This document shows, piece by piece, positions 43,370 to 56,789 of a stretch of 64,000 nt of DNA. Source of the stretch: Kappaphycus alvarezii. Its lineage: Eukaryota > Rhodophyta > Florideophyceae > Gigartinales > Solieriaceae. Position numbers and translations under genes: made by a program. The notes beneath the pieces were generated by a model that was given only the letters and a program-made list of their open reading frames with translations, did not search any database and had not been told where the DNA came from. Within the stretch, counting starts at the first letter, position 1. The number at the start of each line of letters is the position of its first letter. Location of the stretch: contig NADL03000009.1 in assembly GCA_002205965.3 (NCBI GenBank), forward strand, positions 124,001 to 188,000, in the 5' to 3' direction.

Positions 43370-45349
43370 AGTCCCGAAATGCAAATTGAAACATCATATT
43401 ATCTCCATTGAGGCTAAAATTACGCTTCACTCCTCAAAAAAATCTTAAGAAGGACAATCTTAAGGTTCTGACTTATCCATAATCAAAAATGTTCGCCGTC
43501 ACTCATATGGAATTTTTGAAAACACATTTTCACCCTTTTCGTGGGTTTGCTATTGATTTAAATTATGCCGATTAACTTTCACGCAAATTCATATTGCAAC
43601 CTCCGAAACTTTGTGCTTTCTCAAGGCTTATGTTGGAGGAAATTCCAGAGCAACCCAACAGTCCTTTGTAGTCTGGCTGTTTGTATAATCTAAAAGTTGA
43701 ATAATGTACAAAGTTAAAGTTTCTCGAATAAAATGCTACCTTTTCTTGACTTCCTTTGTTTTATTTTCAATGCAGACGATTCTGTGTATAAGCTCATTGA
43801 AATTTTGTGAATGAATTTCTCAAAGCTAACAGGGCTGCAGTAATTCACCTATTACGTACTTTTTGACGAATTGTTCACAATTACTTATTACCAACTCAAT
43901 AAGGGTATCATTTCTAACCTTTTATACGATGATACATACTCCGACTAATCTGTGTGGGTCGACATGGAAAAATAATCCCGACAAGATTGAATCCCTTATA
44001 TTCATATTCTCCCGTCCGAGGCAACCCACGAGGCAGGTCAATTTTTTCAAACTTTCCGTATATCAAAAAAGAAAGATCCTCAAACTTCTCGTGCCTTGTT
44101 GCTCGTACCTAAGAATCATTTATTGAAACCTACAGGTAGAAACATGTTGTTCATATTGCGGTCGAGCACCCATCGTCGCCAACTTCATGATATCAGATTT
44201 ATTCCTCCCTAATCAATCGGTTTGTTTCTCTAAATTATCTTAAAAGGTCCGCATAATTCTCATTTAATGATAATGTGCAAGGGCTTTCTCTATGTGGATA
44301 AACAAAACACCTCTCAGATATATTTCTGTCAACAAAGACGGTGTTATATTTTCCTCCGGAACTATAACCAAAAAAAAGAATCATATTTTATTCTATTTTA
44401 GATGAAAATAAGACTATTCCAAACTCCGATTGTTACGCTTCTTCGCTTGAAATACCCTAAAAGCGGCCTACATGATTCCAAAAAACTTTACTCCATCCTC
44501 ACGATTGGGTCGCATGTCTCACGATCTACTGGAACTTCATTCTGCATCTCTTCCCTGTCTGTGAGATCTAAGTACCGCAATACGCACAACTATTTACAAA
44601 AGTCGCAATATTCGGGACATTTTTACACTAAGTCGTTTTTTCAACAGTTCTTCTACTGTTATACATCTCTTGTAATTTCCCGCATCGCTAAATTTACTTC
44701 TCCGTATATATTGCTTTCAGAAACATAGTGTATAAAGATTAGGAATATGCATGCTACTAATCGATTTGATTTTAGGCCTAAAATGATTTCTGGGAAATAT
44801 TTTGTCTTCTTTATTGACATAAGCTTTGACTTGCGATAAAAATAGTGACACAGATGCTTTGCTAAGAGTTGCAACAAATTTGATTTATTCTTTTAGCCAT
44901 TCTAGATTTTCCCCTTTTTTCCCTACATATCTGATCTCCGTGTATATTTTCCTGCCGGATAATGTTGATTTTTTATGTGCAGAATCTTTGTTGACTAGGT
45001 GGTGTTTCTTTGTTTTTTCCCTTGAAGTAACCAAAGAACTCTTTTACCTCCTGCACTTAGCCACCGTCACAAATGTTTGAGCGGTCAGTTCTCTGCGAAA
45101 ATAGTCATCCTAGTGATTGCAGCCCTTTTAGCTCACTTTGTGAGACCTTAATTGATCACTTCTCTTTGTAAATGTTTGTGAGAGATGTCTTTAACGTGAC
45201 GCTAGTTCTCAAATTCAACGTGATCTGTTCAATTTAGTACTTTGCTGTACGCTGCTCACTGTTGGGTATGCATTTTTTGACATGATATGTTCAAATTAGG
45301 TTTTCATCCGTACATAGTCTAGTGCAGCAAGTCCATGTATTACTTTATT

Positions 45350-45533
45350 CTGCTTGTCTGCTGGCTGGAATCCCGTCGACTTTCTGGTAGACTGTTGCTG
45401 GTGCTAGAATTCGACAGCAATGATTTGTACATTGCTTCGACCATCGGTACATGCATTTAATATGACATGCAGATTTGCAACTTCAAATGGGTCCCAGCCA
45501 ATCCATACATCTCGATAAAGACCCCCCTTTTTT
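45350..45533 (+). repeat. 180-bp dispersed repeat, copy 1 (inverted relative to 54580-54759)
   Basis: It begins CTGCTTGTCTGCTGGC and contains GGTAGACTGTTGCTGGTG, GCAATGATTTGTACAT and CCAGCCAATCCATACATCTC. The reverse complement of 54580-54759 matches along its whole length at about 85% identity by eye. Confidence 0.88.
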
Positions 45534-48500
45534 CCCTTACTTTATTCTTGGTCAAAAGAAAATGATGAAATTAGAGAACATATTCATTTTAATCTTAATT
45601 TTACAGTAAAAGAAAGATATTGAAGTCCCCAGCTGGTCAAATTTGAAATATCCTTGAAATTTTGACAAATTTTCTCAGGCCCGAGATGTGTTGTGTAATT
45701 GGGCAATACAGTCTAATCGAAAATTTTCTAACAGAAGTGGGCCTTGAGGGCCTCCGTTGGAACTTGTTGGGCCACAAGTTGCGAAAGTATTTAACTATGT
45801 TGAGCCCGCCTTTTGAACCAATCATAGGACCAATTATGGATAAATTTTCCGCCCGAGTTGTTATCCATTTGGCTATACGTTTTATTTCTCTCTTATCCAT
45901 CCTTCATTTTTCTCCCATTAGTACCTGTTTGTGTGATCTCGGCTGAACCTTCGTTACCGAATGTCCGAAATCCAACCTGTTACTTTTCATAGAAACACTA
46001 ACATGACTTTCACCTCATACCAGTGTGCCAGAATGCCCGCCTATAAAGTTTGATTGTCTATCAGTATGAAATGATTTGCGAGGGATCCCAGATTCTCTGT
46101 ATTTTCTGGCTTTCATACTTTCACGATAATCATACCGCCCAGCAGTTGGCGTAATTTCCCCAGGGATAAACATATCAGGAAATCGATTTCATTTAATAGA
46201 AACTAATAATATATAGTTTTGATCACTTTGTGCAAAGTTTTGCAGATTTCACATCAATTTGCCGCATTTCTCTATTGGGAAAAATTTATTGTTTTGGTAT
46301 GAAGGTAAATTCTGCCATAATGTGAACATAAAATTATGGAAAGGGGAAAACATTATTTGCTGCTTACCTGCAAGTAAAATTCCGCAGATTAGGCTCTACC
46401 ATGGGCGGAAAGAAAATATTTAGCTTTGTACAAATGGTAGTGAGTTATATACTGCAGGAAAATTAAGTTATGCGTTTTATATTCTTACCCAAGTAAAAAA
46501 ATCTTGAATGTATCTCCACGCACAATGACTTCAAGTTGAACGGGCTCACATGAATACTCAAAATAATCCATTGGGGCGTTATGGAGCGGATAACCTATAT
46601 TATGACTATAAAAGATGCAATTTATCTCACCATTTAATAAATTAGAAAGTTCAAAGTAACATTTCATTATCATTTCTTAGTGCGATTTACAAAGATGAGC
46701 GAACTCCAAACTAAGCTCAATTTTTAGGAACTTATATATTATTTTCCGTATTTTAATTACTTCAATTCTCATAACGAGATAGTTCTTTAACTTTAACACA
46801 GTCAAACTGTTTGGAATTTAAATGTCAAATATTTTATTTATTCTGAAACCTCTAAGAATTTAAATAAATGATTATTTTTTGTATACCATCAGCCGATGAA
46901 AATTATGATCTGTTTTTTCTCAAATTTTTACTATATGTTCTACTTTTCATTAGCTTATAGAATTAGAAGCTCAAAATTTAGAACTTTGTTTATAAACTGC
47001 ATAATTTTTAAAACATATGAAAATTCTTTTTCTTTGTTGCAAGGCGCCGTTTTAAGTTCTAGACTGAGACTATTCACCTTAAGTATACTAATTTATAGAA
47101 TTATGTATGTTAAAAGTACGCACGCGACAGTGACTCAAGGTCAAACATGGTTTAGCTAGCAGCTATTCAGACTAAAACACACATCTAATGTCCGCTCCAG
47201 TTTTGTGCCAAATTTCATACTAGGGTGGAAACTACTGAACGATGTGTTCATTTTAGCTTTTTCTCGACGTTAAAGCTTTTTTCAAGGCTTTCTTTCAAAA
47301 ATGTTGTTTCTATTATATAAGGAGACTAGACTTTCCTCTCTTTTGATGCCGGAGAGGAGAGGGGCCTATAAATACTTCAGACGATTTAACTATAAAAGGA
47401 CTAGAAATGGAGGATGATGCTTAGTTTAGGGCCATGACGTTGTACCGCTACCGCAATAAATGAAATTATTATTCGTGAGTGAGAATATTTAGCAATAGAC
47501 TGGCCAACTAAATATTGAAGAAAAGTTGCAGCTACAATTAATAGTTGAAGCTTACAAATACGTCCTATTAGCACTCACCCATGTTTTGGATAATAATGAG
47601 AGCGACAATTCTATGGCTCTGTTTCAGTTATTTACCTTAACTAATACTAATTTCCAGTCGAGTTTGGTTATTGGAAGTTGCTTCCCTTGAAACTTATTTT
47701 TTTCCGAAAAATTAAAGCTTTTAATAGCCTGTGATTATCCAAAAGGTAGTAGTAGCAGTATACGCTAAACGCCGGTCGACCTATTACATAAATACCAAAT
47801 CTGAAGACGAATCTAATGATTACCAAACTATACTATAGTTTCATTTTTGTCAATTTTTTATACCTTTTCAATTCTATAATTGTTTTGAAAAACGAAATTA
47901 TGTTACGTAATAGTCCAGAATCTCGCTAGCTGATAAATTATTGAACTGCAATGCGAATTATTATTTTTAAAAGACTCTTTTTCATTCATGCAGCTGTTGA
48001 TGTGAATGTGATCCATTTCTTGACGAAAAAAGGGATCTAAATCTTGAATCTCGTAATGTAAACTCGTTTCTATCGCTGCTTCAAGCGTTGAACTTTTTTC
48101 TGAAGATACGTAAGCCCCTCCAAATCTTCCTCTATGACCTTTCATCTTATCCTACGCACGATTCTATTATGCAAAACATTTTTTTGGGTGGTTATACTAA
48201 CAAAGATCTTATAATTTGAAAAATACTGCTGCCCAACCCTACCGCCAATCAGGAGTCAGTAGTAGCACTTTTAGGCGCCGTATGCAGCTATAATTTTATG
48301 TTCATTCGTGGCACTGAGAACTAAATCTATTAGTACAGTACTGTTGACTACATAAATTATATAGAAAACTTTCTAGTTTTTTTGTTTACTTGCTACTGCT
48401 TTCATACATTTTGAAATCTTGTGCTCCTTGTACAAACCATGGTCGGGAGAGTTAGAGACCTGACTACCGCACTCTAGATACATGACTAACATCCTAGAAA

Positions 48501-51500
48501 AACTCTAAAGCAGTATTGTCACCTTTCTCCATGTAATTGCGGTACAGTCATTGTAGCCCAGGGATTGCATACTCAATGCGTTGCAATTCTACTTCTCCTA
48601 TGGACTAGCCGTGACTTGTTCGTATTTCTAAGAGGTAATACGCGCGTTAGTGAACTACTACTCTTGCAGCTGCTCAATCATCGATACCAGTGAGAGATCG
48701 GGTAGAAGTAATAATGAAACGACTGCGCACTCAACAAGAACAATAGCAGCATCACCTGTTGCGCCGGAGGGAGGATAAATGCAGACAATACAATTGATTT
48801 AAGGAATGAAAGGCTATATTCGCTGCTGAAGAAAAAACTGATAGCTCCGCCGCTCCATCGTCGCAGGTGACTAGATATCGAGGCATCTGCTCATCCAACA
48901 CGAAGCCGAAGAGTAGCCGTCAAGCTCCTCTGCGTATAGCATTCCCTTTTAGCAATTTATGGCCTTAGATTTCAGTTTCAAATCGCTTGTAAGGCTCTTC
49001 TAGTCAACCTACACATGAAACGTACGGTCTAGTGGCTTATCCAGGGTACAGTAGCACTAATATGGCTGAAACTTCACCCAGGACACCGGGGATGATGGAA
49101 AGTGATTTAATATTTTTATTAAAGATTTCTATAGACCGTGAGGAGAAGTAAATTAATAAGAGGCGAAGTAAAGGAACCCTGATTTGTCTTTTTTCAGAGA
49201 TGGAATGACGCGCGTTGAAAATATAGTACTATAAGATATTATGACATTAGCTATCATTTTCTATAAGAATTTGCTAGATTTCGTGTACCTCGAATATTTT
49301 CTGTTAATTGACAAGGCATTTTGGGGTTTGAATGGCCCATTATCGTTTGACTTAAACGACAATGAATGAGAAAGATAACATTTTCTAAGAACCAAGCCCC
49401 TCTGTATCTATTACGAGGCTCTGTAAGTGCATCTGCAGAATTTCATTGGATCTATGATGAGTTTGCATTGTTGCGGTCATATCCACAGCTATCAGAGAAG
49501 ATAAATTATATAATTATTCTCATTTGTAAGTATTTAAGATCTTTAACATACAAAAATTGTGTTTATAGGAGTTGCAAAAGCCTTTTTTGTAGAATCCTTT
49601 TCATGTAATTAAGAATACATGATGGACTTATTATAACATCTTTAATGCAATGTGTCTAAATATTCAACCGTTTTATCTATACATTGTTTAGGTCCATATA
49701 AAGTACTTAACAACTCTAAAAATTTACAAATATTTATGAAATATCGTTGAAAACTATGTCCAAGCACTTTCTTAACATCTTTTCGCCAATTTTTTGACTA
49801 TTGGCGTCATAATTTAAGAAATATTCCATGGCCAGCAAATTTGTTGAAACAAGAGCTTCATCGGTTAAATTTTTCGTTTTTAAGTTTTTTTTAATATACA
49901 TTAAGAACAAAAGTTTTGGATCAATTAAATAGATCGAACCGCAGGTCCATAATATTTTACAAGAAAAAAATGAGGTTTCCGCCATGTTTTTCAACTGACT
50001 CTTTTTATCTCATACTTGCATTGAAATCACATAAAGTCCGGCTTAGATTTACATAAACATATTTACTGCTTCGGATGTGTACAATGATCAGGTGCGCTCT
50101 TCAAATTTTGATATATCGATATGGAGAATATGTGGGTTGCTAGTGACGGTGATCTGGTCTAATTCTTCAATTCAAATGAAAGTATTGAAAATATTTATAT
50201 AGAGGGCGTGAGAATTGCAAATACATAGTACCATTCATAAATATTGTTCGGCCTGTACCTATTTCATAAACAGTCGCATTAAATGTTCATTCTGTAATAA
50301 TATTTTAATTTTTTCCTGCTAAGTGTAATCGGCTCAGCCAATGACCTCCTACAACATCCCTCTCTGGTCCATTTAATAATTTCCAGTTTTCAAATCGCTA
50401 CCTATGTGATTCATTTGGTGAAAATCAGCCTCTCCAGGCGGGACGTATAGGATGTACTATAGCTATTGATAGAGTCTCAGGTGAAGTGTGGTCCGATCAG
50501 AAATAAGCGAACCTAAGCTCTTTGTCTCTCCACGGGTCGCAGCCTCTAGTGTAAGCCATTGTGGGGCTCACATAAAACAGAACCATGCATCTCACAGGTG
50601 AGCATTCAACTCCCTTTTTCGATGCAGCTCTACTCAGGGACTTGAATTGTTCTTTCTGAAATATTTTTTTGACCCTACTCGCTCACCCCAGCGTTGCATC
50701 ATTGATCCTATTCTTCTAACACAAGCAATTGGTATCGTAACCCATTTCATCTTCTTTCCATTGAGTCTCGAGCTTCATATATCACCAGCAAAATAACATA
50801 TAAAGTAAATTAATCAATCAAAAGTTACTCTTAAATAAAGAATAGTTTACGGCAATTATTTTCCATGGTATCCACTGCATTATACGACTATAAAGTCAAA
50901 TAAATATCTGGATGAACCACTTCTTTCACGTGTAGTGGTGTGCGTGAGCAGGTATATGTAGCAATAGACGACCAGAAAGTTCAACAAAGGCACTCATAAA
51001 CTCGCCGGCGTCTCACGCCCGAAAATTAATTTATATGTGTCATAATTTTCCTAGAGAAGCTTCAAATCAGAGTGCATTTACCACCAAAATTAGGTAGTGA
51101 CGGAAGTTCATTGAGTACCTTGAATATTTGAAGATGGATTCCTCTAGATGTTCAAATGTAAATCGAAGTCGGTCTAGAATTGCGGGCAACTGCCGCAGTT
51201 TTTAGTAGTTATATTTTGTTGTGTGCCTCCATTTAACCAGTAATCCACATTTCTTTCGTCTTTCTTTCTCCTTTAGCTTGTTTTTTGTTTGCTCTACGGT
51301 GTACTACTGTATATTTTGTATTTAACACTCATAAAAACAGGCCCAGTCGTATGTTTTGCACTACTCCATAGTCTACTAACTTTTCTTCAAATCTTCCTGT
51401 TGTGCAGTTATAGAAACATGGCGTATAATAGCCTATTTATAATGAATTAGAATGAACACATGGTGATACTTGACGTATGTTTGATTGTTTCTTACGGTAA

Positions 51501-53243
51501 TCTGCAGCGGTATAGAGATTGGAGAGGCCATTGAGTTTTCTAAAAGTATGATTTTAACCCGGACGCATATCACTGCGGTTCATTTATTGGCTTGAAGTGG
51601 CTCCAATGAAGTCGAAGCACCCAGGAAACATCTTGGTAAAGTAGAGAGGACAATTTACAGGGCCTCTCCGGAGGATAGTGCAACTACTTTTTGGCTCTTT
51701 CTTTTCTATAGGACCGATGTTTCATTGGCTATCAATTACATTACTGTTGGATAACTTCCAGTTCCACTCTGTCATGCTCAATCTGAGTATACATAAGTAA
51801 TTAGCTAAAAAGAATCATTTTCTGAACCACAAGCTCTATTGCACATTAAAACAAATTTCCGTGTTCCAGAGATATTACGCGAAAGAGTGTTGAGCATGTA
51901 AGTGTGTCTCATGCTTATATCATGAACTTTCTGAGCGCAAGAACTTTCAGATAAAGAATAATTAAGTCCATTGCACACATTAAGATACAAAAAAACGCCA
52001 GCTTAATGTTAGTATCAAGTATGATCAACCTCTTTAAGCGGTTTTTTTCCTTTGATTTGCATCGGATAGATTACTTAGCCTAGTCAAAGGAACCAACGTC
52101 CCATTTCCATTTTCAATTCTTTCTCTTTTGACTATTTCTGACGTGTATCTTGATTGAGATACCTTAATATCACTAAAATTTTCATGCAGTTCCCATCCAA
52201 TAAACGAATCGAGCTATCCAAAAATTTTAACGTCAAATGTTTTTCAGAACTTTTTCACGTGATGACTAAAAGGTCCAATTGAGTTTCTCAAACACAGCGT
52301 GTTTCCATAATCATAGTTATACCGACGTAATCTTGATTTTGAACTTTCATGTACACACTTCGGTCACCTGTATGCTTTCCGAATCCCCATTTGCATATTA
52401 CGGAACAAAGATTCAGAAACTATTTTCGCTTCTTTGTACCAAATGAATCGATTATGAACAGCGCTTGCGAAAAGCCTTCAATGGGATCGAGTTTCTATCT
52501 AATAAGAGAACGAAGATCAATCGTAAAATGACAACCTCAATGAATGATAAAGCAGACCAGGGGATACATTTTGATTTCAAAGAGTGAGTTTTAGTACGCG
52601 TCTACAAAATATAATTTTCCTATTGTAATGAAAATTCACACATCGAAACTATGAAGAATCTATCCGGGCCGATTAAAAGATCAATGGTACTTTGAATTAT
52701 TAACATACGAACACCTTTTTACTTTAGAAAATTTGTATGATCCACTGGAGTCAAGCAAAGCGAAGTTCTGCTCCCTCAAACTTCATTTGTCAAAACTACT
52801 CTTACATTTAATTGCCATTGTGAATCCATAAATTTTTTTGTTCTCATGATCAAAATTTCCATGTAGTTTCTTGGAAATTTGTAGGAAAATCATTAAAACC
52901 AGAACAATGAATAGTCGGACCTCCTGATATTTTGGTTGACGCCGTTGGAAACATGAACCGTAGGCTCATGCTCATTGTCATGTCTAGCGTAGTACTTGGG
53001 CAAGAATCACAGTTGTAACGTTCTTTGAACTCAACCACAACCTCTCTTGTCATTTCACGGATGTTAAATTCAAAGATACAAATAATATGGTATTGTCAGG
53101 GTAGCCACTTCTACGTAGATGTGCGAAGCGTGCGGAGCTTTCAGTTAAACGCAGAAATATATTTGAAAAATGGACGAAGATGTCATCACCTGACAAAAAG
53201 AAACCAATAAAAGCCAGTAAAGACAAAGAAAAGTCTTTAATAA

Positions 53244-53813
53244 CTAGGAAAAGATACGGAAAAAAGCAACCAAGTTTATGGGTAAGTATTTAGTTCCGAG
53301 CGAAAAACGCCGTGCTTGAGGGAAATGGGATTCGACCACCAAAACAGCCCAAGTATAAGGGACTGCTCGCCTAAGTGAGGCTTTTATTCTAAGCTGATAC
53401 CGAGTGAATAAATATTTAGTTAGAAGGAAATAAGTTACTTGGCTGGTTAAATGGTAAAAGATAAAAAAAGTGGGGACTTTTAATGCAGACAGTCCACAAA
53501 GAGGTGAAATAGCAAGCATTACTGCTTTCTTAACTCCTCTTGATGTTAAATAAAATCTTACTATGGTCAGATCCATTAATTTTGGAAGCGATAGATGCCC
53601 TCTAAGCATTTGCAGCCTTCTTTCCTCACCTTCTTTATTGAGTCGAGAAATTTTTGTTTGTCTTGCGTTTGAAAAATGAGCGAATGACACCTGTGGATCA
53701 ATTGAGGATTGCATTTGGATGATTAGAAGACAAAACTCTGGGGTCATCCGAAAAAAATTTGTTTTTAGTTTGATACCAAATGCCTGTCTTAAGTCAGAAA
53801 GGCTTTTTAGCAT
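53244..53813 (-). CDS. Hypothetical protein, 189 codons, unrecognised
   Basis: The longest minus-strand frame of the AT-rich block, open back to about 53837. It reads MLKSLSDLRQAFGIKLKTNF, SNARQTKISRLNKEGEERRL and QMLRGHLSLPKLMDLTIVRF, then a hydrophobic LCGLSALKVPTFFIFYHLTS, and ends NLVAFFRIFS. The N-terminal half is basic and helical. No domain was recognised. The plus strand of the same stretch also has long open pieces (to the TGA at 54079), so one of the two could be a shadow of the other. Confidence 0.33.
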   Translation of the reverse strand: MLKSLSDLRQAFGIKLKTNFFRMTPEFCLLIIQMQSSIDPQVSFAHFSNARQTKISRLNKEGEERRLQMLRGHLSLPKLMDLTIVRFYLTSRGVKKAVMLAISPLCGLSALKVPTFFIFYHLTSQVTYFLLTKYLFTRYQLRIKASLRRAVPYTWAVLVVESHFPQARRFSLGTKYLPINLVAFFRIFS

Positions 53814-54579
53814 TCTATGAGATTTAATATCTTGTTTTCTTACTTTAAGCCTTCTTGATCATGAAATTTTCGTATTTCTTGCTATTTTTTTGATAATAAA
53901 TTCTCGTTTAGTGTCACGTAGAGTTCATTCATTAAGTCTCATATATCTTTTAATATGCTTGTCTTTGTTCGATGACTGTACCTATCCATGCCCTGGAACC
54001 AAGTCCGATTGTAAGGACTGTTGCTCTCCTAATCTTACCGCTTTCCTCCGCCAAACTGATGCGAGGTTTTTTCCTGGCTGATCACTGAGTAAAAGCATAT
54101 CTTCTGTACGTACGCCTTGACTCGGTGACCACGATGAATGCAGTTCTCAGTGCCGGTCAGCTTCAGCAGCATACTGAGGGCGTCTCAATATTGGGTCTCC
54201 TTAGCAATATAGGAAGAGAAGGAAGAAAAGGATTAATGAGATACGGGACTGTAATCGATCGGTCAGGATAGTAAGAAGTTACATGCGATGCTAATATAAA
54301 ACGGAACATCCGACTCTGCCCCACCCGGCCGCCCATCCGCGACTCCGCTTGCTTCCTTTTATCGTTACCTGCAGTAAATCTGAGCCTCCAGTGGTCCATC
54401 GGACCTAAACTATTTGCCTGCCCCTTCTCGAGCCGTAGCCTCACGTGTGAGCCCCGTCGCGAAATTACAAACCGCAGTATCCAGCACCGCACAGGGGAGG
54501 ACGCGAACTATTATGTACTGTACAGTACTATGCAGGAGTTCGATTTCTATTTGTCTTGAATCGTCGATTTCTACAGGGG

Positions 54580-54759
54580 AAAAAAGGAGTGTCTTTATTG
54601 AGATGAATGGATTGGCTGGAACCCATTTGGAGTTGCAAATCTGAATGTTATATTAAATACATCTACCGATGCTCAAAGAAATGTACAAATCATTGCTTTC
54701 GAATGCTGGCACCAGCAACAGTCTACCATAAAGTCGATGGGATGCCAGCAGACAAGCAG
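54580..54759 (-). repeat. 180-bp dispersed repeat, copy 2
   Basis: Inverted counterpart of 45350-45533, with a three-base gap near one end. It lies just outside the left LTR of the copia fossil and just after the end of the AT-rich block. The palindrome GTACTGTACAGTAC is at 54515-54528, next to it. Confidence 0.88.
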
Positions 54760-54804
54760 CGTTAGAAGTTACTGCCAACGCCGAAAGTCTTTTCTACAGT
54801 AGCG

Positions 54805-55130
54805 ATTGAATTTGCATTCCATCGCGACTTCTGAGCAAACGCGTGAATAGAAGTAGCGTGGAGATAGCGGTAAACAAAATTTTATTCGGTAGGAAGAGAG
54901 GGATCGAGGAGTGCCCAGGGCGGAGACCGTGAATTGTGGCGTCAGCGACGCAATCGGTTGATGCAGGACTTCTCACTTGTGCCTTATCTCTCCTATCCTC
55001 TTCCTTGGCCGTGGGATTCCTTTTGCACATCTCTTCGTCGTTTTGATATTCATTACATTGTCCTCCCTGCTTGACAACCATGACACATATATATAACACG
55101 TGCCAGTGCCACACTTTCCTCAAAACACGG
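54805..55130 (-). repeat. Left LTR (3' LTR of the minus-strand element)
   Basis: Read on the minus strand it contains GGCACGTGTTATATATATGT (TATA-like), TGTCAAGCAGGGAGGACAAT and a polyadenylation-type AATAAAATTTTG. The same blocks occur in the same order at 61.3-62.0 kb. Its exact borders are uncertain. Confidence 0.7.
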
Positions 55131-55879
55131 AGATGAGTCCAGCTGAGCACTCATCCTCGATCCGTCTCTGTGACGAATATGCTAATTGGTATCAATATGC
55201 CCAATAGTATCCCGCCAGTAGCCCTCAAACGGCATGAGCACCGTAGAGAGGCACCAGTGCAACATAAGCGCTGTAAGGAGACATCAGCGTAGCTATTGTA
55301 CTGTTGTGGCACCGACGCAACGCAAGACCACAAACCAATCAGACGAAGTCATTATGGATACCTGACAAACTATTAGATACTTTCCAGGCAAGAACAATCA
55401 GCAAGTGTTTTGTGCTGTCTCGCCAAGTGGATCAATGGAACTCTGCCATAATGGGCAATACTGTCAGTCTCACCGCAATATACTAGGTGAACTCTCAAAA
55501 CCTTGCAGTATTACGCCCCTAGGCCTGTTCTTCTAGAATAAATTTGAATTTAGTATTGCTTGCTTACCATTCATTGTCACTGTCTTTGAATGCTTCTCTA
55601 TATAAACCATGGTCAGAAACTCCGGTCTGTTCACCGGAAGCTTCAACCATCGATTCAACCATCGATTACCTCTTCTGCGCCCAGACCCCCACAGTCTCCA
55701 TCATCGCGGAACATTGGGGCCCGAGTGTGGGCATACTGATAGCATGCGCATATTGATTAGCTTTCGAAAAGGCTTGGTTTGCCAACATGCCTGAAATGCT
55801 CTACCGAAAAATAAAAGCAGCTCGCACTACTCCTCCACATACAGCGTTTACCCTTCACCCTAGTGCGCGGTTCTGACCC

Positions 55880-56776
55880 CCCTCACGATGCCCTCACTTC
55901 ACACTTGTATATTCTGGTGTCCCCACGATACAAGAACTCGGGGAAGCCTCCATAGGCATAAAATAACTTCCCTCCGGGCACACCCCTCCCAGTACCGTTC
56001 GCGGGATGCGCGGCGGCGCGTTTTTGCCCCGGGGGTGGCTCAAATCCAGGCCAATTAGCGCAAGGATCGCTACCCTCGTGGTCACGGGAGAGTGAGGGAC
56101 TGCATGGAGCCATTTGAGCGGGAAAGTCGCCCTGCATTTTCCGCCCAGCATGAGGGCGGGAAAAGGCGAGGCCAGTGGAGGGCAAACGAGCTACGGCAGT
56201 AAGCAGCGCGAGAGAAAAGTTGATTGAAGACTGATTGCGAAGATTTATATCCCTTCCCATCTTCTTCGAGGCCTGAAGATATGCCTGCCGTATGTTGGCG
56301 GGCCATACATCAAACTTAAAGATGACCGCCATGGAGAGTAGTAGTTGTACATGCGGTTAGCTGATCGTGCAAGTCGTGTGCACCATTAGACACTCCCACT
56401 TATCTTTGTGACAACCAATAACATATCGGGGCTTGAATATAGCCTTTCTATCGAATGAGGACTTCATCGCCAGCAATAAATGGCCTACTAGGACTTTTGC
56501 GTGGTGTTTACGGTCTTACTTTAGCACGAAGAGGAATGTGCCGCATTTTAACAGTTCCCGGACCTCACTTATTTTCGCTCGCGTCACATATTCACTATTA
56601 GCTCTTTTACCATCTGGTTCTGACACTTCTTTCATGTAGACACAATCATCCTTTGGAGAGCTAAATGAGGACATTCCCGCTGCGATAACAGTAAGGAAGG
56701 TTTGTAAGAGCAATTCAGGTGGAAAGTATGGTTTGACTGGCACGATAGAATTGGATAGAATTGTTTGGCGGGGCAA
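55880..56776 (-). mobile_element. Reverse-transcriptase-like part of the copia fossil
   Basis: Minus-strand blocks resemble the start and middle of a copia reverse transcriptase: RAKISEVRELLKCGTFLFVL (56516-56776 frame) and FKFDVWPANIRQAYLQASKK (near 56320), matching the family's 'D-V-RQAYLQ' block. The segment is broken. Confidence 0.6.
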
Positions 56777-56789
56777 TATAAACGTCTCA

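Larger units (their letters stand above)
34891..54100. other. AT-rich, nearly gene-free block of about 19 kb
   Basis: Sampled lines have about 25-42% G+C, against roughly half in the flanks. Open frames are short apart from the exceptions listed separately. Coding-like remnants occur on both strands: plus near 42.7-43.3 kb, minus near 40.7-41.1, 43.9-44.1 and 44.4-44.7 kb (for example LPRGLPRTGEYEYKGFNLVG and DREEMQNEVPVDRETCDPIV). A GC-richer island spans about 48.29-48.96 kb, with one AGTACAGTACTG motif near 48337. No tandem satellite, organelle gene, rRNA or tRNA was recognised. It is either an old AT-rich insertion or a structural region. Confidence 0.6.

Noticed and set aside
53320-53400. 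tRNA-like T-loop (GGGATTCGACCACC)
   Set aside because: No matching acceptor stem, anticodon arm or D-loop could be laid out around it on either strand.
34891-54100. Organelle DNA insertion (mitochondrial or plastid)
   Set aside because: Composition would fit, but no cox, nad, atp, psa/psb, rRNA or tRNA sequence could be recognised.
45350-54759. Polinton/Maverick bounded by the 180-bp inverted repeats
   Set aside because: The AT-rich character continues left of the repeat, and no protein-primed polymerase, integrase or capsid sequence was recognised between the repeats.
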